Source of the DNA: Cafeteria roenbergensis
Lineage: Eukaryota; Sar; Bigyra; Bicosoecida; Cafeteriaceae
Length of the DNA: 64,000 nucleotides
Reading direction: 5' to 3'
Assembly (NCBI GenBank): GCA_008330645.1
Contig: VLTN01000003.1
Coordinates: 930,001-994,000 of the forward strand
Both the position numbers and the translations under genes were made by a program. The notes beneath the pieces are model-generated. The model had not been told where the DNA came from. It saw only the letters and a program-made list of their open reading frames with translations, and made no database searches. This document shows, piece after piece, positions 54,260-63,160 of this stretch. Every line of letters begins with the position of its first letter. Position 1 is the stretch's first letter.

Positions 54260-54707
54260 TCCGACTCTGGACTGCCTTGAAGCGTCAAGTGCCTTGTGCT
54301 GCTGAGGGCCTTGGAACGGACGCGTGCCCGCCTGCGCCAAGCAGCGCTGCGCCCAGCCGCAATTTCGCCCCACGAAGCGCCCCCGAACGGGCGGCAGCGA
54401 CGAGCACAGGCCTCACGCGGGAGCGGAGACGGGTGGCGCGCGCCCGCACGCGTGAGATATGGACTGCAATGCACGGATCCACGCGCACCCACGCACTCAC
54501 CCACGCACACACACACTCATACACACAGAGAGCGAGACTCACACGCACGTACACGGACATGCACGCGCACGCTCGTGGCGGACCCCCGACGAGCACCCCG
54601 ATGAGCCTGCGCTCGCCATCGGCCGAGGCGCCGACGCTTCAGTGCCGGCCGCCGCCGCCACCGAGCGCTCTCATCGCGCGGTTCAGCGGGGGGGGGGGGG
54701 GGGGCGC
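54260..54707. other. Convergent spacer with CA tract and 17-G run
   Basis: 448 bp between the MAP2K stop and the MCM6 stop. Positions about 54475-54580 are CA-rich (CACGCACACACACACTCATA), and 54688-54704 is a run of 17 G, ending four bases from the MCM6 stop. No gene seen. Confidence 0.8.
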
Positions 54708-57580
54708 TCAAGCGTCCAGCTGGCTGGTGACGTTCTCCTCCGGAAGCACCACCTCGGGGTGTACCACGAGCAAGCGGTCCTCCTCGGCAACCCCCTCGGC
54801 TTGCGCGTCCACCTCCTCCAGCTCGTCCTTGGCCTCCTCCCCGTCCTGTCCCTCGCTGCGCACCACCTGCACGGCGATGAGCATGAAGTCCCGCAGAAGC
54901 AGCCTCCGGATAACCCGGTTCACGAGGCGCCGCTGTGCCGCCAGCTCCTCCACGCTGTCCACGTCACCGGCCGCCTCGCTCAGGTACCACTCCACAACGT
55001 CTCGCTGCCTCACTGCCGCAGTCGTCTCCTTCCCGGACGCCACGGCCGCGGTTTCGCGGCGGCGAAGGAAGGTGGCGATCGCCCTGGACATGCGCTGGTA
55101 CTGCTGGAAGCCGATCGTCTCCGCGGCCGCGGCCTCCGGCGCGCCGGCAGAATCCTCCCCGGCCTTGCCAGAGGCTGCGGCAGCCGACGAGGAGGACGAG
55201 GAGGACGAGGAGGACGAGGACGACGAGGAGGACGACGAACCACCACCACCTCCACCACCGCCACCGCCACCCCCGCCACCGCCGCCACGGCGCGCTCCCA
55301 CGGCCTTGGCTGCGAGGTCGTCGTCCAAGTCCACATGTCCGGACTCGACGTGAATCACGCTCTTCTTGATCAGCCGGAACGCCTCCAGGACGAACTCGGT
55401 GGTGACGTCGCGCTGCAGGTGCAGCCGAGCCAGCGCCTCCGCAAGGCGGATCATGGACTCCAGCTGCCGCACGGTGATGCGGAAGGCGCCCTGGCCGCCC
55501 GCAGCGTCGTTCTCGCGGAGGCGGCGGTAGCAGCTGACCACCGCGTCCATGGCATCTGGCGTGAGGCGGGGCCTGAGGGTGCGCGCGTAGCGGATGTACC
55601 GCTGGAGGAAGCGCACGTCAAAGTCCGGCTCGAGCGCGGCCTCCTTGCGCTGGTGGACGTCGACGATGTGGCGCGCGATGGCCGTGTCGAGCGCCTCGTC
55701 GCACTCGTCAAGCACGATGAAGAAGAGGTCGAAGCGGGACATGATGGGAGGGCTGATGTTCACGTTCTGGCCAAGCGTCTTGGCGCGGTCGTAGCGGCCG
55801 TAGATGGGGTTGGCAGCGGCCAAGATGGAGGTCCGGGCGTTGAGCGTGGCCTGGATGCCGGCCTTGGTGATGGAGATGGTCTGCTGTTCCATCGCCTCGT
55901 GAATGGCCACCTGGTCGCCGGGGTCCATCTTGTCGAACTCGTCGATGCAGCAGACGCCGTTGTCCGCCAGCATCAGCGCCCCGGCCTCCACGGTAAACTC
56001 TCCCGTGTCGGGGTCCTTGGCCACGGAGGCGGTGAGGCCGGCAGCGGACGAGGCCTTGCCCGATGTGTACACGGTGCGGGGCATGAAGCCAGCGACGAAC
56101 TTGAGGAACTGGCTCTTGGCAGTGGAGGGGTCGCCCACGATGCAGACGTTGACGTCGCCACGGAGGCGAACCCCCTCGGGCGTGCGCTTGTGCACGCCGC
56201 CCAGCAGCATGAGCAGCACCCCTCGCTTCACCTCCTCGTGGCCCCACACGGTCGGCGCGATGGACCGCACCAGCCGCTCGTAGAGGGTGCCGCTGTGGTG
56301 CGCGGCCACCTCCTGGAACTCGGCGATCTCACGGTCCGAGAACATCCTGGCGGCCTGCTCGCCCTCGGCCTCGGCCTCGTCGGGGTCGGCGTTGGCGAGG
56401 CCCTTGCTCCCGTCGCGCTGCACGCTGCTTGCAACGAACGCGGTGCGGTACGTGAGGTCGCGCACGCCGAGCTCGCGCAGTCCCGTCACGCCCTCAGTCA
56501 CGCCGCCGGTGCCTGCGCGGCCGAGCGCCGGGCGGTTGACCGCGCGAGGGGCCTCCCCCGCCTTCATCAGCTGGGCCACGTCCGGTACCACCACGAGCAT
56601 GCCCGTGAAGGTGCACTTGTCGCCGGCCTTGGCCTTCTCCACCGCGCCGCCGCGCAGCACCACGTCAACGGTGCGGGGCATGGACCCGGGCGGGATCTCG
56701 TCTGCGTTCTCCTGCACGCGCACGCGCTGCCAGTCCACAAAGCGGCACCTGTCCAGGCGCAGCTTCCACCCAGACTTGTTCGGGCAGTGCTGGTTGGAGC
56801 ACCGGACGGGATAGGTGAACTTGAACTGCTGCTCCACGCCGTCCAGAACTGTCGAGCACTCTTCGCACTCGAAGCTGCCCGACAGAAGCTCGGGCCGCAC
56901 CTCGGACGTCCGCGTCACGGTGCCGTTGAACGAGGTCAGGCAGCCGATTTCGCGCGTCTTGAGGTCGCGCACACTGCACGGAGCGGGAGTCGGCAGACAG
57001 CACGAGCAACGCGAGCCACTGATTGCGCGCGCCCCGCAAGCGCAGCCGCCCGAAGCCCCTCACTCGCCCAGCAACCGCGACGGCGGGAGAGGACACTCAC
57101 CGCAGCTGGGCCTGCATGTTGTAAAACGCCACGAAAAAGTCGCGAGGGCTGCCCTCGACCAGCGCAAAGTCGGCATGCCTGTCCTTCACAACCGAAAACA
57201 CGGCCGTGCGCAGGAAGGGCTCGAAGCGGTAGTACTCCTCCACGATTGTGCTCGCCAGGTGGCTGTCGTACTGCTGCAGGTGCGAGAAGTCGACGAACAG
57301 CGTGTTCTGGTCAAACTCCTTCATGCTGTCCACAGCCAGCTCGTACTCCTGCGCAGCAAGGCGAGGTGGGGCGAGGCGAGGGACGGGCACGGCTCGCAGA
57401 GGGTGGACGGCCGCAGTATCAGAGTGCTATGCGCGGCGGCACGGCGAGGGACACGCCTCCGAGGGGGGGCCGGGGGCCGCGAGAAATCGAAACGGGCTGC
57501 CGTCGCCGAGTGAGCCTCACCTTGACAAGGCGCGTGCTGCGGCTGCGCTCGTCGATGCCGCTCTCGCTTTCCGAGGGCAT
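54708..57580 (-). CDS. MCM6: DNA replication licensing factor MCM6
   Basis: Exons 57521-57580, 57101-57348 and 54708-56973, 857 aa. This is a subunit of the MCM2-7 helicase. The start MPSESESGIDERSRSTRLVK joins EYELAVDSMKEFDQNTLFVD. The N-domain zinc finger is CEECSTVLDGVEQQFKF with a second CSNQHC pair. The AAA+ core has Walker A GDPSTAKSQFL (about 382), sensor-type VYTSGKASSAAGLTASV, Walker B CIDEFDKMD and the arginine finger PIMSRFDLFF. RITVRQLESMIRLAEALAR is the MCM6-type lid, and KKSVIHVESGHVDLDDD supports MCM6 over its paralogs. A run of 16 Gly then 18 Ser (about 660-697) replaces the usual acidic linker before the C-terminal winged helix. It is divergent from the mARC-like gene. Confidence 0.95.
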
Positions 57581-57984
57581 GGTCACCTCGACCTCAACCG
57601 TGAATCTGCGGAGCGGTTGCGGCGGGAAGGAGGGGCGCGGGGCGTGCTTGGCACCTGCAAGATGCCAACCCGGCGTCGCCGCGTGATGAGCTGCGCCCCC
57701 CGCCCGCACCGCCGCCCGCGGCAATCCCAGCGGGGCGACGCGGCAGGCTCACTCGCGCAGGAAGTTGGAAAAGCGCTCGCGCACGATGCGGCCGGGCGCA
57801 TCGTCCTTGACCGCGGCGGCGCCTGCGGAAGCCATGGCCCCGGTGCCGGTCGCTGGGCGACGGAACTGCCGGCGGGTCGACGATCGACGACGGCAGCGAC
57901 CACGTCGAGGCGCTGCGCTGGCTCTGCAGCTGCGGCGCGGGTCGTTCTCGGCACCGCCCTCGCCCCGCGAGCGGCATTGCGACC
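57581..57984. promoter_or_regulatory. Divergent promoter region, MCM6 and mARC-like gene
   Basis: 404 bp between start codons facing apart. No E2F-type or other motif is clear to me. Confidence 0.4.
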
Positions 57985-59373
57985 ATGGACGACGTGCTGT
58001 CCGCCTTTATCGGCTCGCTGCACATGGCCGCCGAGCAGCTGGGCCTGCCCGACGGCGTGGTGATGGTTGTGGCCATCTGCTCGCTCGTTGTTGGGCTGGC
58101 CATGCCCATTGTTCTGCTGGCGCTGCCCTCGGCGTACACGGTGGGCAACGTGACCAGGCTCTTTGTGCACCCGGTCAAGGGCTGCCGTGGCATGCAGGTG
58201 GAGGAGTGGCCCATTTCCAAGACGGGACTCATGTGGGACCGCGCGTGGATGATCACTCGCGAGGAATCAGGCGAATTCGTGTCACAGCGCCAGGCGTCAG
58301 CACTGGCTGGCATCAGCGCCAAGGTTGGGCACCTGGACGAGGGCGCGGGCGGCGGCCTCAAGCCTTGGGACGGCGACTGCCTCGTGCTCTCGGCGCCAAA
58401 GTGCGGCAGCATCACGGTACCCATCACCGACAGCAGCGGCACCCGCGGCGGCAAGGCAACCCCGGCCGGCGCCGGCGTGCTTCGCGCCACCCACGTCTTC
58501 GGCAAGGAGCTTCACGGCGTGGACCAGGGCGATGCTGCTGCGCGCTGGATCGAGAACGCGATCAAGACGCTGGGCGGCGACCTGCTCCACCCCAAGGCCA
58601 TGGGGGAGCCCAACGACATAATCGGGGTCAAGCTTCGCCTCCTGCTGTCTCCTTCCGACAACGGGGCCGGTGGCCCGGGCGAGGAGGGCCGCGCCGGCGC
58701 CCACCGCCACGTCGGGGACAAGCACGCTCGGGACGGCTGCCCCGGCAACCTCTCCTTCGCGGACGGTGAGACAGCCGCTGCAAAAGGCCACTGCTTGCAC
58801 GTTGTGCCACAGCCTGTGCCAGCCCGCCACGCCCCGCTGCAGCCGCGCGCCACGCTCTCCCCCCTCACTGTCCCCCCTTCTTCCGCAGCCATGCCCATTC
58901 TCGTGGCGAACGAAAGCAACCTCGACGACCTCGGCGCCCGCATGGACCGCCGCGCCGCCGACGCCGCCTCCAGCACTGGCCGCACCCCCATCCCAGTGGA
59001 CGAGCGCCCCGTCGACATCCGCCGATTCAGGCCCAACATCGTGGTCAACAACCCCAAGCCCTGGGCCGAGGACAACTGGGGAGTCATCTCCATCAGGCGC
59101 GCAGCCGGCGCTGACCCGTCCTCCGGCGCCAAGCTCCACAGGACGATGCGCTGCGGCAGGTGCTCCGTGCCGTCCGTGGACCCCGCGACTCACCGCCGTG
59201 CGGGGTTCACGCACGAGCCGCTCGCCACCATGCGCACCTTCCGCAAGCACCCCAAGAACAAGGCCAACGTCTGCTTCGGCAGCTACTTCGCGCCGCACCG
59301 GACTGCCATCGGCCACGTCATCCGCGTGGGGGACACGGTGGCCATGCATGAGGTGGACGAGCGCCCGGTGTGA
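57985..59373 (+). CDS. mARC/MOSC-domain molybdenum enzyme, membrane-anchored
   Basis: Exon 1 is 57985-58765 and exon 2 is 58889-59373, 421 aa. The N-terminus has a hydrophobic anchor (VVMVVAICSLVVGLAMPIVL, about 26-45), as in mARC proteins of the outer mitochondrial membrane. The MOSC N-terminal beta-barrel follows (VTRLFVHPVKGCRGMQVEEW, LMWDRAWMITREESGEFVSQ). The splice joins NLSFAD to AMPILVANESNLDDL, matching the conserved SFADG-P-L-S block. The MOSC core carries RFRPNIVVNN, EDNWGVISI and MRCGRCSVPSVDP with the molybdenum-ligand Cys. mARC enzymes reduce N-hydroxylated substrates with cytochrome b5. The 123-bp intron is a multiple of three and stop-free. Family assignment is firm; location is inferred. 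Confidence 0.88.
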   Translation: MDDVLSAFIGSLHMAAEQLGLPDGVVMVVAICSLVVGLAMPIVLLALPSAYTVGNVTRLFVHPVKGCRGMQVEEWPISKTGLMWDRAWMITREESGEFVSQRQASALAGISAKVGHLDEGAGGGLKPWDGDCLVLSAPKCGSITVPITDSSGTRGGKATPAGAGVLRATHVFGKELHGVDQGDAAARWIENAIKTLGGDLLHPKAMGEPNDIIGVKLRLLLSPSDNGAGGPGEEGRAGAHRHVGDKHARDGCPGNLSFADGETAAAKGHCLHVVPQPVPARHAPLQPRATLSPLTVPPSSAAMPILVANESNLDDLGARMDRRAADAASSTGRTPIPVDERPVDIRRFRPNIVVNNPKPWAEDNWGVISIRRAAGADPSSGAKLHRTMRCGRCSVPSVDPATHRRAGFTHEPLATMRTFRKHPKNKANVCFGSYFAPHRTAIGHVIRVGDTVAMHEVDERPV

Positions 59374-59725
59374 TCGGCAGCTGCGGGGTTGCGCGCGCCA
59401 GAAGCCCCGCCCGCGTGCGGGGCACGGGTGCTCTGGCGTCGAGCTGCGTGCGTGGCCCGGCCAGGCGCGCTTGCCGCTGCGGTGACTGGATCGAACCTGC
59501 CACCACGAAACCGTGCACATTGGTCCTTTCGCAAATCTTTCGGGCACGCCGCCCGCACTCACGCACTCCGCCTCTTGTCTGAACCGCTCCGGCCTCCGCA
59601 ATCCCGCACTGCCCTGCCCTGCCCTGCCCTGCCCTGCCCTGGACGGCAGCGACCCGGTGCTGTGTGACCCCTTCGCCCAGGGCGCCCCCCCGCCCCCGCC
59701 ACCCCTTGCCAGCTGCGCTCAGCGG
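59374..59725. other. Convergent spacer with CCCTG repeats
   Basis: 352 bp between the mARC-like stop and the CYB5D1 stop. It contains six tandem CCCTG units (about 59611-59640) and C runs (59686-59705). No gene seen. Confidence 0.7.
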
Positions 59726-60442
59726 TCACCCCTCTGTCAGGTCGTCGTTGAACGAGAGGTGAATGACAGGCAGGTAGTCATCTGCGTCCAGCCCCAGCTC
59801 CCACGCCTCGTCCTGGTTGTCCTCCACCCCGTTGTCCTCGAGAGACTTGGCCATGTCCAGCGGCTTGAACGAGGAGCCCGACCCGTCCTCGTTGGGCACG
59901 AGGACCTTCCATGTGTAGCTCTTGGCGTGCGAGTTGTACTCCAGGAAGCGGTCGCGCACCTGCTCGAGCGTCTCCTCGGCACCGAACACGAGCCGGTGGC
60001 GCTGCTCGGTCAGCACGTTGACGATCCACGCACGCATCATCTTTCGCGTCATCACGCCCCGAACCAGCGAGTCGTCGCGCCACCACGGAACCTCGGGCGG
60101 CTCTGGGCCGTTGGACAGCGGCTTGCCGTCGATGGACAGGTGCGGGAACCGGCCCATGGGCAAATACGGCACGCGCTGCAGCGTAGCGGGGTCGATGCGC
60201 GTCCTGACCTCTCCGGTCTCCTCGTCGAACCAGTGCGAAATGTCTGTGCCCGCGTTGTCCAGCAGCGGGTCCGCGAGCGCGGCGTGCTCGGCAGGGAGGC
60301 TCGCAATTACGGGAGTAACGTCTATGACCTTGTGGTTCACGGCAACCCAGCAGTTGTCGCGCGAGTTGTGAACCGCCAGCTCCTCGGGCACAAACACGCG
60401 AGGCCGCGTGCTCGCGCCATCCGTCTCGGCAGCTCCTGCCAT
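59726..60442 (-). CDS. CYB5D1: Cytochrome b5 domain-containing protein 1 (axonemal)
   Basis: ATG at 60442 gives 238 aa, close to the 228-aa human protein. Family landmarks run in order: FVPEELAVHNSRDNCWVAVN, VIDVTPVIASL, AGTDISHWFDEETGEVRTRI, GRFPHLSIDG, PWWRDDSLVRGVM, YNSHAKSYTWKVLVPNEDGS and the C-terminal FNDDLTEG. The canonical b5 HPGG motif is absent, as elsewhere in this family. CYB5D1 is found in motile cilia and flagella, so it implies a flagellate stage. An in-frame stretch upstream (to 60562) looks like 5' UTR. It is the second of two minus genes; the HD gene lies upstream. Confidence 0.93.
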   Translation of the reverse strand: MAGAAETDGASTRPRVFVPEELAVHNSRDNCWVAVNHKVIDVTPVIASLPAEHAALADPLLDNAGTDISHWFDEETGEVRTRIDPATLQRVPYLPMGRFPHLSIDGKPLSNGPEPPEVPWWRDDSLVRGVMTRKMMRAWIVNVLTEQRHRLVFGAEETLEQVRDRFLEYNSHAKSYTWKVLVPNEDGSGSSFKPLDMAKSLEDNGVEDNQDEAWELGLDADDYLPVIHLSFNDDLTEG

Positions 60443-61169
60443 TGCTCCCACCAGCCTACGGAGCCGCGGCTGTGCCGTTCGCCCGCTCGACCCCGGTCGG
60501 CAGAGCCCGTGTGCGAGTGCAACGCGCATCACGCTTGCACGAGGTGCCTGGCCCCGCCGCACCCCAGTGGCAGCAAGCGTTCAGCCAACCCCGCGCCTCT
60601 TGGGGCCCAGGCTGCGATCGCCCGCGAGCTTCGGGAACATGGCACGCAGTCTGAAACCATGCCATGGCGTGCGCCACAGGCGGGAGGCAGCTCTGCCTCG
60701 CGTCGCGGCAACTCGTGTGGGAAGCGACTGCGGTGGCAGCAGCAGTCCCAGGCGGACGCTTCCGAACGGAGCAGCAACACGCGCGGCCCGCCCCTCCCTC
60801 GTCGCCAGCAGTCCTTGCCGTGCTTGGGCGGTGCCTCGCGCGCGCACGCACGCAGGCGCCCGGCTGACCCTCCACCTCCAGACGCGCGTGCGCGCAGTCG
60901 TTGTATTCAGGGCAGGCTGAGCGCGAGAGCGGCAGGCTCCGGCCACAAGCGCGGTGCTCTTCTGAATCGGGCTCAGCGCGCCGGCCCGCGCTGTCCAAAG
61001 GACGGGACGCGCGTCCTCGCGAGGCACCGTCTCCGCGAGGCACCGTCTCCGCGAGGCACCGTCTCTGCGGTGGTGCCAGCGGCACCTGCCCCGACACCGA
61101 GCCATGCTCCTACTCGGGAGCACGTCACTGCCGAGCCTCTCCGCGATGCCAGCCACCCCCGCTCGTCCG
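60443..61169. other. Intergenic region with a 16-bp triple repeat
   Basis: 727 bp between two minus-strand genes. It contains three 16-bp direct repeats at 61021-61068. It should hold the CYB5D1 promoter and the HD gene 3' end. No gene seen. Confidence 0.5.
61021..61068. repeat. 16-bp direct repeat, three copies
   Basis: GAGGCACCGTCTCCGC is repeated twice exactly and once with one change. Confidence 0.95.
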
Positions 61170-62075
61170 CTACGGCCCAGCCGGCTTCAGAGCCTGGAGC
61201 TCCCACTCCATGTTGCGCCTTGCGGGGGCATTGAGGCCGGCAAACGCGCCCGTGCTAAACACGCCCTCGCCCGTCGCCAGCGTGGCTCCCAGAAACGCAG
61301 CTCTGCCCTCCCTGAAGGCCTCGCTGCCGATGTGGGAGTATTCGCGCCTCACCTGCGCAGCGTACTCCTCGTAGCGCGGGGGCGGGGAAGCCAAAATCGC
61401 CATGTCAGCGTCGAGGAAGTGTGCAACGTCTCTCAACGCAGTGTCGCTCAACTCGGACACTGCGGCCGTGCTCCACGCGCCGGTGGACGAGCGGACCTCA
61501 GGGACAGGGCGCGCCGGGAGAGCGCGCTCCGTGCCGGGGGGGTCCGTGCTGTGCACCTTTGTGCACAGAATGGCGAGAGCCGCGAGCGCTGAGGTCGAGG
61601 CTTCGGCCGCGGGCGCCTCCGCCAGAAAATCCTCCAGCGAGCCGCACGACCGCTCCTCGTTGTCACTCGCGCGGGGGTCATACACAACGTCGTGGAAGAA
61701 GAGCGCCAGCAGGACTCCGTCCGGGTCAGCCCAGCCAGGGCCAGACTCGGGCAAGTGCTCGCGCACCGCCGCACTTGCCCCAGCGGCCGCCGCGCCTGTT
61801 CCTGTCTTCGCTCCCACCCAGTCATGCCACGACAGCAGCTCTGTGATGTGCTCCATGGTATGGTAGTGGCGCTGGCTCTCCCCGTACGAAGCCTCGAGTC
61901 GCTGCCACCATTTCCGCGCTGACGCGTCGGGCACCGACAGGCGCTGGCACAGCCCTGTCCAGACAGCCGCAGCACGTGGCCCTGCCCTTTCCGCACTCGC
62001 CGCCATCCGGTCCGCTGACAAGGCGGTGGCGTGCAGCCGTGGCCAGAGCGCTGTGCTCGCGGAGGCCACACCCAT
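61170..62075 (-). CDS. HD-superfamily metal-dependent phosphohydrolase
   Basis: ATG at 62075 gives 301 aa (a second ATG lies at 62006). HD motifs in order: RHYHTMEHITELLSW (His), LLALFFHDVVYDPRASDNEE (His-Asp and downstream acids) and DADMAILASPPPRYEEYAAQ (Asp). The order and wording match the uncharacterised predicted HD phosphohydrolase group COG4339. An Ala-rich insert lies between the first two motifs. The first 30 residues (MGVASASTALWPRLHATALS) could be a targeting peptide. The substrate is unknown. The start lies 77 bp from the FKBP start, facing apart. Confidence 0.85.
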   Translation of the reverse strand: MGVASASTALWPRLHATALSADRMAASAERAGPRAAAVWTGLCQRLSVPDASARKWWQRLEASYGESQRHYHTMEHITELLSWHDWVGAKTGTGAAAAGASAAVREHLPESGPGWADPDGVLLALFFHDVVYDPRASDNEERSCGSLEDFLAEAPAAEASTSALAALAILCTKVHSTDPPGTERALPARPVPEVRSSTGAWSTAAVSELSDTALRDVAHFLDADMAILASPPPRYEEYAAQVRREYSHIGSEAFREGRAAFLGATLATGEGVFSTGAFAGLNAPARRNMEWELQALKPAGP

Positions 62076-62152
62076 TCCTTGCCAGGCGCAAACATTGCGG
62101 GGCAGCAAACGCAAGCAGCGACGCACTCGCCCCGCAGCGTTCGGCGTGGACG
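62076..62152. promoter_or_regulatory. Very short bidirectional promoter, HD gene and FKBP
   Basis: Only 77 bp separate the two ATGs. Either the promoter elements are shared, or one 5' UTR overlaps the other gene. Confidence 0.55.
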
Positions 62153-62732
62153 ATGGCTGCGAGCTTGACCACCCCGATCGGGCCAGGCTCCCCCTCCAAG
62201 CAGCTGCGGTTTAACACGGCGGACAAGCTCAACGTGGAGATCTTCATCGCCGGCGACGGCGAGCACTACCCCCGCAAGGGCCAAACCGTTGAGGTGCACT
62301 ACACCGCCTACGTGAGCCGCGCGCCGGGCCGCGCGCTCCGCCTCTATCGCGTGCGCCTCCGAGAGCTGCCTGATCCGCGCCCCACTTCGCCAGCGGCGCG
62401 GTCTTCGGGCCAGGCTGCTCTGTACTGCGAACCTCGCGACTGGCCTGCGCTGCTGCTTGCGTCGTTGCCCGCAGCGGGCCGACGGGAAGCTATTTGATTC
62501 GACCAGGGCACGCGACCGCCCGCTGGCGTTCCGCATCGGTGAGGAGCAGGTGATTCCGGGCCTGGAAGCCGCCGTGCGCACAATTTCAAAGGGCGAGCGG
62601 GCCAAGGCAACGCTCCCTGCAGCCATGGCGTACGGTTCGCGAGGCTTCCCGGGCCGTGTCCCACCAAACATGGACCTCTTGTTTGACCTGGAGCTTGTTG
62701 ACATCCGCGGCTCGGTCCTCCCGGAGTCGTAG
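62153..62732 (+). CDS. FKBP-type peptidyl-prolyl cis-trans isomerase
   Basis: Exon 1 is 62153-62311 and exon 2 is 62475-62732, 138 aa. The protein is a single FKBP domain: RKGQTVEVHYTAY joins RADGKLFDSTRARDRPLAF across the splice, followed by EEQVIPGLEAAVRTISKGER and FPGRVPPNMDLLFDLELVDI. Pocket residues corresponding to Tyr26, Phe36, Asp37, Val55, Ile56, Tyr82 and Phe99 of FKBP12 are present; Trp59 is Leu, which usually lowers FK506 affinity in the family. It catalyses proline isomerisation. No targeting signal is obvious. Confidence 0.94.
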
Positions 62733-63160
62733 TATGCCCAGTCCAGCGCGGCTGAATCTGGGGGAAGAATGAAGGACAGAGCAGCGCCTCCCACGCCCTG
62801 GCCAAACCGGCGCTGCCGCCACGGATCCCTGCTGCCGGCGGAGTCCAGCTCCGGGCCCAGCCACTACTGGGCCGCACAGTGCCTGCTCCGCGGACGCCGC
62901 CCGGCCACCGGGATGAGTCGGGTCTTTTGGCGCGCAGCACAAGCGGCTGGCGCGTCGCGCGAGCAGGACTCCTTCGAGGAGCGCGAGGATCTTTTTGCTT
63001 CCGTTGCATGGCATGTGTGATTGTGCGTGTGTGTATTGCATCCGCGAGCCGGTCTCCGCTGCGCAACGGCAGTCAAAGGGAGCGGCCGTGTCTTGAAGCG
63101 TCCCTCGCAATGCACCGCGCAAGCCATCACGACGGCCTGCCCCACTCCCCCCCAATCGCC
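62733..63160. other. Convergent spacer with TG-rich tract
   Basis: 428 bp between the FKBP stop and the last gene's stop. A TG tract lies at about 63012-63035. No gene seen. Confidence 0.55.

Noticed and set aside
54459-57686. 1,075-codon open frame on the plus strand over MCM6
   Set aside because: It lies antisense to well-conserved MCM6 exons. Its translation is His/Gly/Val/Arg-rich and unlike a protein. High GC leaves few stops in other frames.
59470-59530. tRNA-like B box (GGTTCGATCC on the minus strand)
   Set aside because: The flanking bases do not pair as a T stem and there is no A box or cloverleaf at the right distance.
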